Source: Phycobacter sedimenti
Lineage (GTDB): Bacteria > Pseudomonadota > Alphaproteobacteria > Rhodobacterales > Rhodobacteraceae
Assembly: GCF_038148855.1 (NCBI RefSeq)
Contig: NZ_JBBVGR010000005.1
Span: forward strand, 1-64,000
DNA length: 64,000 nucleotides
Direction of reading: 5' to 3'
Positions 34,978-43,428 of the stretch are shown one piece after another (within the stretch, counting starts at the first letter, position 1; each line of letters starts with the position of its first letter). The notes below the pieces were generated by a model. The model was given only the letters and a program-made list of their open reading frames with translations. It had not been told where the DNA came from and made no database searches. The translations under genes were made by a program, and so were the position numbers.

Positions 34978-35241
34978 GTTTGCCTCACCTTACCGCATAT
35001 GACTCGCGGGTGTCCGCCCCCGGTTCAGCCCGGTCTAGCACATTCATTAAGCGTGCAAAACGCCAATAACCCACCTTGACCCTCACTTGGCAGAGATTGC
35101 CCGCATTGGTCAAGCGCTGCCGCCGCCCAGAGAGCACCCGGTCAGCGCCCAAAGCCGGAACAGACGTTCCGACGACACATACTCCAAGAGGCGCAGGGGC
35201 GTCCCGCACCGTCCAATATGCTGGTGGACCTGATGGTCGGC

Positions 35242-36189
35242 TCAGGCAACCCGGCGGGTTTCTCGGGGGATTTCGCCCCAGACAAGCCCCTGCCCCGGAA
35301 GACGCGCCACCATGGCGGCGTCGCATTCAACCAACCGCACGGCGCCCGGAGTCGCAAACAGCGCCCGCAGCAGCGTGTTGGTGAGAGCGTGGCCTGCACG
35401 CTCACCGATGTAGCGGCCCATGATCGGTGCACCCGCCAGTGCCAGATCGCCCAGTGCATCGAGCATCTTGTGGCGCACCGGTTCATCACCGTGGCGCAGA
35501 CCTTCGCCGCTTTCGATGCTGTCGCCATCAAAAACAATCGCATTCTCGCCAGGCACACCGCCCAAGGCCAGACCATTGGCCTGCATCGCCTCGACATCAG
35601 CGCGGCGGCAAAAGGTGCGACTGTCGCAAAGCTCACGGGCAAAGGCACCGTTGCGCAGATCCAACTCCTTGCTTTGGCGACCGATCCCCTTCTCCGAGAA
35701 GTCGATATGGAATTCGATCACCAGCCGGTCGCTGGGCAACAGGGTTGCCTTGGCCCCGTCCTTTTCGACGCTGACCTCCTTGAGGACCTGCAGCGCCTGA
35801 ACCGGCGCATCCAGCCGACGCACACCCTCTTGCATGATACCGCGCACAAAGGGGGCCGAAGAGCCATCAAGGATCGGGACTTCCGGGCCGTCGATCTCGA
35901 CCAGGGCGTTGTGGACACCGCAGCCTGCGAGCGCAGCCATCACATGTTCGACGGTAGAGACGGACACGCCAGCGGCATTCACGAGGCGCGTACACAAAGC
36001 CGTACGTTCCACGTAGTCCCAGCGCGCTGGAATGATGCGATCCCCCAAAGCGATGTCGGTCCGCTTGAAGCGAATGCCATGACCTGCCGGAGCGGGCCGC
36101 AGCACCATGCGCGCGGGCTGTCCGGAATGCAGGCCCGTACCTTCAAATGTCACCGCTGCTTTCAGGGTATTCTGCACCTTGTGCCTCAT
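35242..36189 (-). CDS. lpxC: UDP-3-O-acyl-N-acetylglucosamine deacetylase LpxC
   Basis: A 315-residue zinc deacetylase that commits UDP-acyl-GlcNAc to lipid A synthesis. The metal His lies in SVSTVEHVMAALAGCGVHNA, and the second His and the Asp ligand lie in RHKMLDALGDLALAG. LDGSSAPFV is the conserved substrate loop. Length and start (MRHKVQNTLKAAVTFEGTGL) match the family. It follows ftsZ on the same strand after a terminator, so it may have its own promoter in the 200-bp gap. Confidence 0.96.
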   Translation of the reverse strand: MRHKVQNTLKAAVTFEGTGLHSGQPARMVLRPAPAGHGIRFKRTDIALGDRIIPARWDYVERTALCTRLVNAAGVSVSTVEHVMAALAGCGVHNALVEIDGPEVPILDGSSAPFVRGIMQEGVRRLDAPVQALQVLKEVSVEKDGAKATLLPSDRLVIEFHIDFSEKGIGRQSKELDLRNGAFARELCDSRTFCRRADVEAMQANGLALGGVPGENAIVFDGDSIESGEGLRHGDEPVRHKMLDALGDLALAGAPIMGRYIGERAGHALTNTLLRALFATPGAVRLVECDAAMVARLPGQGLVWGEIPRETRRVA

Positions 36190-36340
36190 CCATCTGCGTC
36201 CAGCCTACTGGGACTGGCTTGTGGACGATAGGTAAGGAGTCTCGGCAAAGGCCTCAACTCAATCTTTGTAACGGATTGAAACATGGGTGTAACGGATAGG
36301 CAAAACCCTGCTCAGTAGGGCTTAATGCATTGTTATAAAA

Positions 36341-36373
36341 GAAAAAGGGCCGCCAAACGGCAGCCCCCTTTTT
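36341..36373 (-). terminator. Rho-independent terminator of ftsZ
   Basis: On the minus strand GGGCTGCC and GGCGGCCC (plus coordinates 36359-36366 and 36347-36354) form an 8-bp stem with one G-U pair and a GTTT loop. A-tract and T-tract flank it, with five T residues following. It lies 17 bp past the ftsZ stop codon, between ftsZ and lpxC. Confidence 0.88.
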
Positions 36374-36389
36374 GAAATATTCAAGCGCT

Positions 36390-38045
36390 TCAGTTCGCCT
36401 GGCGACGCAGGAAAGCCGGGATTTCGATACGTTCCTGATCCGGGTCAGCCTGCTGAGCGGGCTGCCGGGCGGCCTGTGGAGCCGCCGCCTGTTGGGGTGC
36501 CGGCGGCTGCTGACGCACTGAATGAGACTTGGCCTCGGCGCCTTCTGCAGCGCTGCCTGTCATCCGGTGGATCAGGGAGTTCAGACCAAAACGGCGCTGC
36601 TCCTGCGGTTGGGGCGCGGCCTGCTGGGGCGCCGATACCGGGCGCTGCTGCTGCGGAGCCTGCTGGGCCTGGGCCTTTTGCGCAGCAGCCTGCAAACGCA
36701 CGATGGCATCCTGGGACGGCGTACCTGGCGCAGGGGGCTTGGGCGCGACAAACGCCTCGGCAGCCGGTTCGGCGACGTCAGCCTGGGGCTGGAATGCGGG
36801 CACCTGAGGCTGATAGGCCGGCGGCGGCAACCCGTCATCGTCGTAAACTTCGGACTGCTCAGCGGGCTGGCTTGCCTGAGCTGCAGCGGGCGCGGTTTCC
36901 ATACCCTCAAACAGGCTCGGTTCGGGGGCTTCGACGCTTTCGGCGGCGACGGCTTCTGCGGGCTGCTCAACCTGCGTATCCAGCTCAAGCGGCGCAGCGC
37001 GGGTTTCTTCGACGCTCACGGTCTTTTTCAGAGGAGCGGCCATCGGGCGGCGCGGAACCGGCATGTCGGTGTTCACCTCGGACGCATCAATCCCGGTGGC
37101 AACCACAGACACGCGCATTTTGCCTTCCATCTCGGTGTCGAGAGTGGAGCCGACGATGATATTGGCATCCGGATCCACCTCTTCGCGGATGCGGTTGGCG
37201 GCCTCGTCCAGCTCGAACAGGGTCAGATCATGGGCGCCGGTGATGTTGATCAGAACGCCGCGCGCACCGCGCAGGGAGATTTCGTCCAGCAGCGGGTTTG
37301 CAATCGCCTTTTCAGCGGCCTGGATGGCGCGATCTTCGCCCTCGGCCTCGCCGGTGCCCATCATCGCTTTGCCCATCTCGTCCATCACGGCGCGCACATC
37401 GGCAAAGTCGAGGTTGATAAGGCCCGGACGGACCATCAGGTCGGTGACGCCTTTGACGCCCTGATAAAGCACATCGTCCGCCATCGAGAAGGCCTCGGTG
37501 AAGGTGGTCTTCTCATTGGCCAGGCGGAACAGGTTCTGGTTCGGGATGATGATCAGCGTATCGACGACCTTCTGCAGCGCCTCAACGCCGTCCTCGGCCT
37601 GGCGCATGCGCTTGCCGCCTTCAAACTGGAAGGGTTTGGTCACGACACCGACGGTCAGAACGCCCAGCTCCCGCGCGGCCTGCGCGATGATCGGCGCAGC
37701 GCCAGTGCCGGTGCCACCGCCCATGCCAGCGGTGATAAAGCACATATGCGCGCCCGCCAGATGATCCACGATCTGTTCGATGCTTTCTTCCGCAGCAGCC
37801 GAACCGACCTGCGGACGGGCACCCGCGCCCAGACCTTCGGTGACCTTGATTCCGAGCTGGATCCGGCTTTTTGCAGCGCTTTGCTGCAGGGCCTGTGCGT
37901 CCGTGTTGGCGACGACGAAATCGACCCCCTCAAGCGCCTTTGCGATCATATTGTTGACCGCGTTACCACCGGCACCACCAACACCAAACACGGTGATCTT
38001 GGGCTTCAACTCTTCCTGTCCGGGCAACGAGAGGTTCAATGTCAT
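36390..38045 (-). CDS. ftsZ: Cell division protein FtsZ
   Basis: A 551-residue tubulin homologue that forms the division ring. The GTP-binding signature GGGTGTGAAP and the T7 loop region (NLDFADVRAVMDEMGKAMMG) are clear, and the GTPase core occupies residues 1-320. The C-terminal linker is unusually long (about residues 320-530), Pro/Ala/Gln-rich with AQQAPQQQRPVSAPQQAAP, and is followed by the conserved C-terminal peptide IEIPAFLRRQAN that binds FtsA and other partners. Long linkers are typical of Alphaproteobacteria. A 410-bp leader with a CtrA-like site precedes it, and a terminator follows. Confidence 0.98.
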   Translation of the reverse strand: MTLNLSLPGQEELKPKITVFGVGGAGGNAVNNMIAKALEGVDFVVANTDAQALQQSAAKSRIQLGIKVTEGLGAGARPQVGSAAAEESIEQIVDHLAGAHMCFITAGMGGGTGTGAAPIIAQAARELGVLTVGVVTKPFQFEGGKRMRQAEDGVEALQKVVDTLIIIPNQNLFRLANEKTTFTEAFSMADDVLYQGVKGVTDLMVRPGLINLDFADVRAVMDEMGKAMMGTGEAEGEDRAIQAAEKAIANPLLDEISLRGARGVLINITGAHDLTLFELDEAANRIREEVDPDANIIVGSTLDTEMEGKMRVSVVATGIDASEVNTDMPVPRRPMAAPLKKTVSVEETRAAPLELDTQVEQPAEAVAAESVEAPEPSLFEGMETAPAAAQASQPAEQSEVYDDDGLPPPAYQPQVPAFQPQADVAEPAAEAFVAPKPPAPGTPSQDAIVRLQAAAQKAQAQQAPQQQRPVSAPQQAAPQPQEQRRFGLNSLIHRMTGSAAEGAEAKSHSVRQQPPAPQQAAAPQAARQPAQQADPDQERIEIPAFLRRQAN

Positions 38046-38343
38046 GCTCTTTTCCGCCTGTGTTTACAGCCCTCCCGCAAGGGCCTTTTCCTGACTTTTC
38101 TGCGAAAACTGTACCGCAGGCACGGACTCACGTCATCCCAAAAAGCGAAATACGTCACAAAATATGGGCCTCGCCCCACATTTTTTCGCGGTATTTCGCC
38201 GAACGAGACAGATGTAGCGGCCCAAAGGGGGACACCACACAAAAACCAGCGCACCCCGGCGCCCTTCTGGCCACCGGATCAGATCCTCGGGTATCGCGGT
38301 TTGGCCACTGCCCGGCCATTTGACTCGTCGCTTTTCGCGTCCG

Positions 38344-38359
38344 TTAACAAGAATCTAAC
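38344..38359. promoter_or_regulatory. CtrA-like box with GANTC site upstream of ftsZ
   Basis: TTAA (38344-38347), seven bases, then CTAAC (38355-38359); on the minus strand this reads TTAG-N7-TTAAC. The CtrA consensus is TTAA-N7-TTAAC, so one base differs. The spacer holds GAATC at 38351-38355, a possible CcrM methylation site (GANTC). Two more GANTC sites lie at 38125 and 38322 in the same 410-bp ftsZ-ftsA gap. In Caulobacter the ftsZ gene is controlled by CtrA and by GANTC methylation; the transfer to this organism is inference. Confidence 0.5.
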
Positions 38360-38454
38360 GCCAATCAACGGCTCTGTCACGGGGCATAGGTGGGGACAAA
38401 GAAGTTTTTTTCGCTGCCGCATCGCTGCCGCCGCAAGACACGGCCTTGCCGACG

Positions 38455-39789
38455 TCACCAGTTATCCTTGAACCACCTGAACGCGCGCCGGAGTGAGTGC
38501 GCCGGATAGCGGTCCACCGGCATTTCAAAGTCCCACCACTCATCCTGGGGATGCGCAGCAAACAGGCTGAGCCCCACGGCAGAGGCGAACCCCGGCCCGG
38601 TGGCCGATTGCGGAAGACCGTGGACCCGCAACGGCCGCCCAAGGCGCACTTGCTGGCCCAGAATGCGGCTCGCCAAAGAGTCCAGCCCCATGATCTGGCT
38701 CGACCCGCCCGTCAAGACGACCTGCTGGCTGGGAAGGTATTCAAAGCCCGCCGCATCAAGGCGCACACGGACCTCTTCGAGGATCTCCTCGACACGCGGC
38801 CGCATGATGCCGATCAGCTCGGCCCGGCTGACGGTGCGCCGGTCATGTTCCCAATCGCCTGTATCGCCGCCGATGTCGATCATGTCGCGATCATCCGCGC
38901 CCGTGGCATGGACCCCGCCACAGAAGGTCTTGATCCGCTCCGCGTTGGCCATTGGAACACCAAGCCCCATCGAGATGTCACTTGTGATGTGATCGCCGCC
39001 CATGCGCACTGCGTCGGCGTAGATCATGTGCTTCTTCATGAAGATCGAGATCGAGGTAGAGCCCCCTCCCATATCGATGCAGGCCGCTCCAAGCTCCTGC
39101 TCGTCTTCGACGAGGGCCGCATATCCCGAGGCATAGGCGGAGGAGGCAATTCCCGCCAGTTCCAGATCGCAGCGCTGTATGCAGCGCATCAGGTTCTGCA
39201 CCGTGGAGGCATCGACCGTCAGCATATGCATATCCACCGACAGGGTCTGCCCCATCTGGCCCCGCGGGTCAGACAGGCCCGAGCGGTTATCAAGAGCAAA
39301 GTTCACCGGCTGCGCATGGATCACCTCTCGCCCCGCGCCATAATCCGGCACCTCACAGGCCGCCAGAACGCGGGCGATCTCATTCTCCGAGACTTCCTGG
39401 CCCTGCAGCTCCACCGTGGCATCGAGACCATAAGAGCGCGGGTTCGCACCTGAAAAACAGGCGATCACGTGATCTACACGCACACCCGCCATCTTTTGCG
39501 CGGCCTGAACGGCCGTGCGAATGGCGCGTTCGGTTTCCTGCATGGCGGAAATCTCGCCGAACTGAACCCCGCGAGACCGCGTGGTGGCGGCGCCGATGAC
39601 ACGGAAGCCGGACTGGCCTGCAAGCGAGCCAATCGAGCCGTCTTCGCTCAGATCTCCTACCCCGTCAAAACGCAGGACAAGGCAGGCAATCTTTGAGCTG
39701 CCCACATCCAGAATCGCCACAACGCCTCGCTGCAAAGCCTGGCGCCGCATCTGCCGCATGGCACGCTGAGATTGATACAAGTCTGTCAT
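38455..39789 (-). CDS. ftsA: Cell division protein FtsA
   Basis: A 444-residue actin-fold protein that tethers FtsZ to the membrane. The ATP-binding motifs are ILDVGSSKIACLVLRFDG and GAACIDMGGGSTSISIF, and GGSSQIMGLDSLASRILGQ is the C-terminal adenosine loop. The C-terminal amphipathic helix (SLRRAFRWFKDNW) is the membrane-binding end. The frame opens at 39807, but the ATG at 39789 lies just 1 bp after the ftsQ stop and starts the usual MTDLYQSQ. It is coupled to ftsQ upstream. ftsZ is 410 bp away and separately promoted. Confidence 0.96.
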   Translation of the reverse strand: MTDLYQSQRAMRQMRRQALQRGVVAILDVGSSKIACLVLRFDGVGDLSEDGSIGSLAGQSGFRVIGAATTRSRGVQFGEISAMQETERAIRTAVQAAQKMAGVRVDHVIACFSGANPRSYGLDATVELQGQEVSENEIARVLAACEVPDYGAGREVIHAQPVNFALDNRSGLSDPRGQMGQTLSVDMHMLTVDASTVQNLMRCIQRCDLELAGIASSAYASGYAALVEDEQELGAACIDMGGGSTSISIFMKKHMIYADAVRMGGDHITSDISMGLGVPMANAERIKTFCGGVHATGADDRDMIDIGGDTGDWEHDRRTVSRAELIGIMRPRVEEILEEVRVRLDAAGFEYLPSQQVVLTGGSSQIMGLDSLASRILGQQVRLGRPLRVHGLPQSATGPGFASAVGLSLFAAHPQDEWWDFEMPVDRYPAHSLRRAFRWFKDNW

Positions 39790-39790
39790 C

Positions 39791-40684
39791 CTACAGCCCC
39801 CCGCCATTCATTTCCCTGATCCGCCACCAGTCTTCCACAGCCGCCTGCGTCATCCGAACCGTCGGACGCTCGGCAATACGCATATCCACCGCTGACACGT
39901 CGCGCTCCAACAGGTCCCTGACCTCACTGACCACGATCACCCGCTCCAGCGCGCGCGCCGGGTTCACTTCGGGCAGCATGATGCGTTGACCACGGTCCAG
40001 CACTACATCCCAGCGCCGCTCGCCCACGCGCACGAGCCCGCGCAAACGCGATCCAAGCGGTTTGGCCGCAGCAAACAGGCGCAGGGCTTCTGGCGCATGG
40101 TCCGCCGCGCCCTTTCCCGCAATCAAAGGCAGATCCGGGTGCAGGCTGCGCCGCCCCAGCTCGGCCACATGGGCGCCCGTCTCATCCAGCAGCGCAAGGC
40201 CATCACGGCTGCGCCAGATCAGAGCCGGCTGCCTCTCTTCCACGTCGATCTGCAGAATGCCGCCGGGGCGGATGCGCACGCTGGCGGTCTTGACCGGGTC
40301 CAACCCTTCGATCAGGTCCCGGATCTGCGCAAGATCAAGGTCGAAGGAGCTGACCGGGAAGTCCAGCGGCACCACCTCGCGGATATCTTCCGAAACGCTG
40401 GTGCCCGCGCCATCGATCGCCATTACATTCACCCGGAATTCCGGGCGGTCCTCAATAGAGGCGCGGATGGCGTGAACCGTGCCCCAGACGGCATCTCTGC
40501 GCGCCTCGTCGGCCATGAAACCGGCCGCTGCCACACCAATCAGGCACAGCGGCAGACCAAAGCGCAGACCAAAGCGAATACCAGGGGTCAGCATCCAGCG
40601 CTGGAAACGATACTTCAGCCGCGATGGCGCCGGATCAGCCGCCCCGCCCTGCCCTTTGATCTTGCGACGGATCAGCGATCGCAT
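39791..40684 (-). CDS. ftsQ: Cell division protein FtsQ
   Basis: A 297-residue bitopic protein of the divisome. A cytoplasmic basic N-terminus (residues 1-35) precedes one membrane helix (FGLRFGLPLCLIGVAAAGFM). A periplasmic POTRA domain (VMAIDGAGTSVSEDIREVVP, then DLAQIRDLIEGLDPVKTASV) and the FtsQ beta domain (LALLDETGAHVAELGRRSLH) follow. It interacts with FtsL and FtsB. It overlaps ddl by 13 bp and is followed by ftsA after 1 bp, so ddl-ftsQ-ftsA form one coupled unit. Confidence 0.95.
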   Translation of the reverse strand: MRSLIRRKIKGQGGAADPAPSRLKYRFQRWMLTPGIRFGLRFGLPLCLIGVAAAGFMADEARRDAVWGTVHAIRASIEDRPEFRVNVMAIDGAGTSVSEDIREVVPLDFPVSSFDLDLAQIRDLIEGLDPVKTASVRIRPGGILQIDVEERQPALIWRSRDGLALLDETGAHVAELGRRSLHPDLPLIAGKGAADHAPEALRLFAAAKPLGSRLRGLVRVGERRWDVVLDRGQRIMLPEVNPARALERVIVVSEVRDLLERDVSAVDMRIAERPTVRMTQAAVEDWWRIREMNGGGL

Positions 40685-41595
40685 GAGGCATCCTCCACCA
40701 TCCAGGCGCAGAGCTGACCGAACGGGACTCCCGAATGCTCGGCCTGCTCCGGCGCAAGCGAGGTCGGGGTCATCCCCGGCTGCGTATTGGTTTCCAGGAT
40801 GATCAACCCGTCGACGCCGCGCGCCTCATCCCAGCGGAAATCGGTCCGGCTCATGCCGCGGCAGCCCAGCACATCATGAGCGAGCTTGGCATGTGCGAGG
40901 CACAGATCAAAGATCTCCTGCGGCAGGTCTGCAGGAAGCACATGGCGCGAGCCGCCCGGCTGATACTTTGCATCATAGTCATACCAGCCGTCGGTCAGGA
41001 TATCGGTGACGGTCAGCGCCCTGTCGCCCATCACCGTCACGGTCAACTCACGGCCAGGCACATAGGTTTCCACCATGACCTGAGCGGGCATCTCATCGGA
41101 GAGTTTCGGCGGCCCGTTTGCGGCCTCATGCACGAGGTAGATACCGACGCTTGAGCCTTCGTTGTTCGGCTTCACCACGTAAGGCGGCGCCATCACATGA
41201 CGCGTTTCAACCTCGGTCCGCTCGTAAAGGCCGCTATCCACGACAGGAAGCCCGGCAGCGCGGAACATGGCCTTGCTGCGCTCCTTGTCCATCGCGATGG
41301 CCGAGGCCAGAACCCCGGAATGTGTGTAAGGCAGGCGCATCCACTCGAGGAGGCCCTGAACGCAACCGTCTTCGCCCCAGCGGCCATGAAGCGCATTGAA
41401 GACAACGTCAGGCTTTACGGCCTCAAGCCGGGCGCACAGATCGCGACCCGCATCCACTTCGACAACCTCAAAGCCTTCACCCCTCAGCGCGGCGGCACAT
41501 TCACGCCCGGACGACAGGGACACCTCGCGTTCAGCCGAGGGGCCGCCCATCAGTACCGCCACTTTCGGGAGTGCCCTGCTCGACAAACTCACCAC
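40672..41595 (-). CDS. ddl: D-alanine-D-alanine ligase
   Basis: About 307 residues from the GTG at 41595 (GAGG just upstream; GTG GTG pair). The frame is open up to 41745 (357 residues), but the added 50 residues are not typical of the family, which starts near KVAVLMGGPSAEREVSLSSG. ATP-grasp motifs are present: the substrate loop FNALHGRWGEDGCVQG, PYVVKPNNEGSSVGIYLV and the metal loop IILETNTQPGMTPTSLAPEQ. It makes D-Ala-D-Ala for the peptidoglycan stem peptide. A set of four TTAA-like half-sites lies 185 bp upstream. Confidence 0.94.
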   Translation of the reverse strand: MVSLSSRALPKVAVLMGGPSAEREVSLSSGRECAAALRGEGFEVVEVDAGRDLCARLEAVKPDVVFNALHGRWGEDGCVQGLLEWMRLPYTHSGVLASAIAMDKERSKAMFRAAGLPVVDSGLYERTEVETRHVMAPPYVVKPNNEGSSVGIYLVHEAANGPPKLSDEMPAQVMVETYVPGRELTVTVMGDRALTVTDILTDGWYDYDAKYQPGGSRHVLPADLPQEIFDLCLAHAKLAHDVLGCRGMSRTDFRWDEARGVDGLIILETNTQPGMTPTSLAPEQAEHSGVPFGQLCAWMVEDASCDR

Positions 41596-41915
41596 AAGCG
41601 CCTCAATCCTATCGGGCCATTCGCCCTTGTTTCTCGGGACCATTGCGTGGCCCACGTTTTCTTTTTCTCGGATCGCCCCCGCACAAGCGACGGAGACCCT
41701 GTTGCTGCACATCTGAAGGCAATTGAGCCATGCGAGCTGTGACAAATCACATCCCGCAGGTCATCATACTGCCCAAAGAGTTACCGGGACCTTAACGTCC
41801 TCTTTACCATCCTTAATGGATGTCTCTTTCTAGCCCGAGTTTTGCATCGCGATCCAGCCAAATCAACGCCGATCTGCGCAAGACGTGTCAATTGCGCATC
41901 GGTGCATGGGTGTGG
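41596..41915. other. murB-ddl intergenic region with likely ddl promoter
   Basis: About 320 bp without a gene between the murB stop and the ddl start. It contains the phased TTAA-like half-sites at 41781-41816. Its position suggests a promoter for ddl-ftsQA that is independent of the upstream mur genes. A hairpin terminator for murB was not seen. Confidence 0.5.
41781..41816. promoter_or_regulatory. Tandem CtrA-like half-sites upstream of ddl-ftsQA
   Basis: TTAC at 41781, TTAAC at 41792 and TTTAC at 41803 are each separated by exactly seven bases, followed by TTAA at 41813. The first pair reads TTAC-N7-TTAAC, and the second reads TTAA-N7-TTTAC. The CtrA consensus is TTAA-N7-TTAAC. TTAA-like motifs at one-helical-turn spacing are rare by chance in DNA this GC-rich. 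ftsQ and ftsA are CtrA targets in Caulobacter, which fits the downstream ddl-ftsQ-ftsA unit. Confidence 0.55.
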
Positions 41916-42866
41916 TCACTCCGGCGCCGTATCTGGCAGCGGATCGCCCACGCGCATGATCTCCCACTGGAGCGTGATGCCTGAGGCCTTGAGCACCGTT
42001 TCGCGCACTTTTTCGCCCAATCCTTCAAGGTCTGCGGCGGTTGCATCGCCCGTATTGATCAGGAAGTTCGAGTGTTTCTCGCTCATCTGCGCCCCGCCAA
42101 GGCGCGCGCCGCGCAGGCCCGCATCGTCAATAACCTTCCAGGCCTTCAGATCATGCACATCCCCCGCCTGCCCGGTCGAGGAGTATCCCGCAGGATTGCG
42201 GAACGTGGAGCCGGCCGAGCGGTCCTTGACCGGCTGGGTCTCATCCCGTTTCCTCAGTTGTTCTTCCATGCGTGCATGCAGCGCTTCCGGATCCCCTTTG
42301 GGTGCCTTGAACGTGGCAGACACCAGAACCGCGCCTTCGGGGAACTGTGTCTGACGATAGGCGAACTGCAGATCCTCGGCGCTCAGCTCCCTGACCTCGC
42401 CCCTGCGGGTAACCACGGTCGCCGACTGGAACACATCCGCCGTGTAAGACCCATAGCAGCCCGCGTTCATCCGCACGGCGCCACCGATGGACCCCGGAAT
42501 GGTCCGCAAGAAGGTCAGGTCCAGCCCCGCATCGGCCGCCTTGCGCGCCACATGGGCGTCCAGCGCCGCCGCTCCTGCGGTGACGGTATCGCCGTCAATC
42601 TCGATCTGGTTGAAACCGCGCCCAAGGCGGATCACCACCGCGCGGATGCCTCCATCGCGCACAATCAGGTTCGAGCCGACCCCCATGGGAAAGACCTCTA
42701 CTGCCACAGGCAAGGCGCGCAGGAAGTTCTGCAGATCCGCAAGATCCGCGGGCTGAAACAGCACATCCGCAGGCCCGCCCACACGCAGCCAGGTCAGCTC
42801 CGACAGGCTGCGTCCTTCGGTCAGGCGTCCGCGCACTTGGGGGAGGTTGTAGTTGGTCAGTGTCAT
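41916..42866 (-). CDS. murB: UDP-N-acetylmuramate dehydrogenase
   Basis: A 316-residue FAD enzyme that reduces UDP-GlcNAc-enolpyruvate to UDP-MurNAc with NADPH. The FAD motif LTWLRVGGPADVLFQPADLA and MGVGSNLIVRDGG are clear, followed by the signature FLRTIPGSIGGAVRMNAGCY. The catalytic-Ser region is SAGSTFRNPAG, and KHSNFLINTGDATAADLEGL is the late conserved block. It overlaps the small membrane protein gene upstream by 4 bp (ATGA), so it is translated in a coupled way within the mur operon. Confidence 0.97.
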   Translation of the reverse strand: MTLTNYNLPQVRGRLTEGRSLSELTWLRVGGPADVLFQPADLADLQNFLRALPVAVEVFPMGVGSNLIVRDGGIRAVVIRLGRGFNQIEIDGDTVTAGAAALDAHVARKAADAGLDLTFLRTIPGSIGGAVRMNAGCYGSYTADVFQSATVVTRRGEVRELSAEDLQFAYRQTQFPEGAVLVSATFKAPKGDPEALHARMEEQLRKRDETQPVKDRSAGSTFRNPAGYSSTGQAGDVHDLKAWKVIDDAGLRGARLGGAQMSEKHSNFLINTGDATAADLEGLGEKVRETVLKASGITLQWEIMRVGDPLPDTAPE

Positions 42867-43162
42867 AGTGTTTTCATCCAGCGTGCCAGTGAACTGACTG
42901 CAAACCCGATGCAGAATGCGCCGAACATGGCGACAAAACTGGTCCCCATGTAGGCAAGTGCAAAGGCAAATCCGATCCCCAATCCATCGCCGCCGTCCTC
43001 AACTCCGAAACCCGGTACAACGTGAACCTGATAGTCATAGTAAGTCACTGCTGCGATTAACAGCCAGACCGCAGCGAAGACAATCAAGAAGAGCCTGACC
43101 TTCCCCAACAAGCCCGCAATCAGACTCAATGCAGCAAGCAATCCAACGACTAATGAGGCCAC
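42863..43162 (-). CDS. Small three-helix membrane protein, hypothetical
   Basis: About 99 residues from a GTG at 43162. The frame is open up to 43273, but that part overlaps the DUF2484 gene, so the later start is preferred. Three hydrophobic segments are visible: LVVGLLAALSLIAGLL, LFLIVFAAVWLLIAAVTYY and IGFAFALAYMGTSFVAMFGA. It overlaps murB by 4 bp and follows the DUF2484 gene by 5 bp, so it is a member of the murC-murB unit. Function is unknown, and the start codon is uncertain. Confidence 0.65.
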   Translation of the reverse strand: MASLVVGLLAALSLIAGLLGKVRLFLIVFAAVWLLIAAVTYYDYQVHVVPGFGVEDGGDGLGIGFAFALAYMGTSFVAMFGAFCIGFAVSSLARWMKTL

Positions 43163-43167
43163 CTCGT

Positions 43168-43428
43168 TCAGCGCCTCGATCCGAATGGGACGTGCTCGCG
43201 CAGCCAGCGACCGAAATAGATCACGGGCCAACGCAACACGCTCATCCCCGCGACCAGAACCGCCAGCCCCCACCAGGGGCCGTTCTCATAGGTGACATAG
43301 CCAAGGATCGGGATCCCCACGGCGATCAGCGCATAGGCGCGGCGCCAGTGGTTGTCCCGGCTGGGCAGCATCGCCAGAAGGTTGGCAGCCAACGCCCAAA
43401 CAGCGGCCAGGGTCAGGGACAGGGTCAC
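43168..43428 (-). CDS. DUF2484 family membrane protein
   Basis: An 86-residue protein with three hydrophobic stretches (LSLTLAAVWALAANLLAMLP, YALIAVGIPILGYVTYENGP, LAVLVAGMSVLRWPVIYFG). This matches the DUF2484 family, found mainly in Rhodobacteraceae next to murB. The role is unknown; its constant place in the cell wall cluster suggests a link to peptidoglycan precursor synthesis or the membrane environment of that pathway. It overlaps the permease gene upstream by 4 bp. Confidence 0.9.
   Translation of the reverse strand: MTLSLTLAAVWALAANLLAMLPSRDNHWRRAYALIAVGIPILGYVTYENGPWWGLAVLVAGMSVLRWPVIYFGRWLREHVPFGSRR

Noticed and set aside
34985..35326. 113-codon frame between lpxC and bamD
   Set aside because: It runs into lpxC in another frame and has Arg/Gly/Pro-rich shadow composition.
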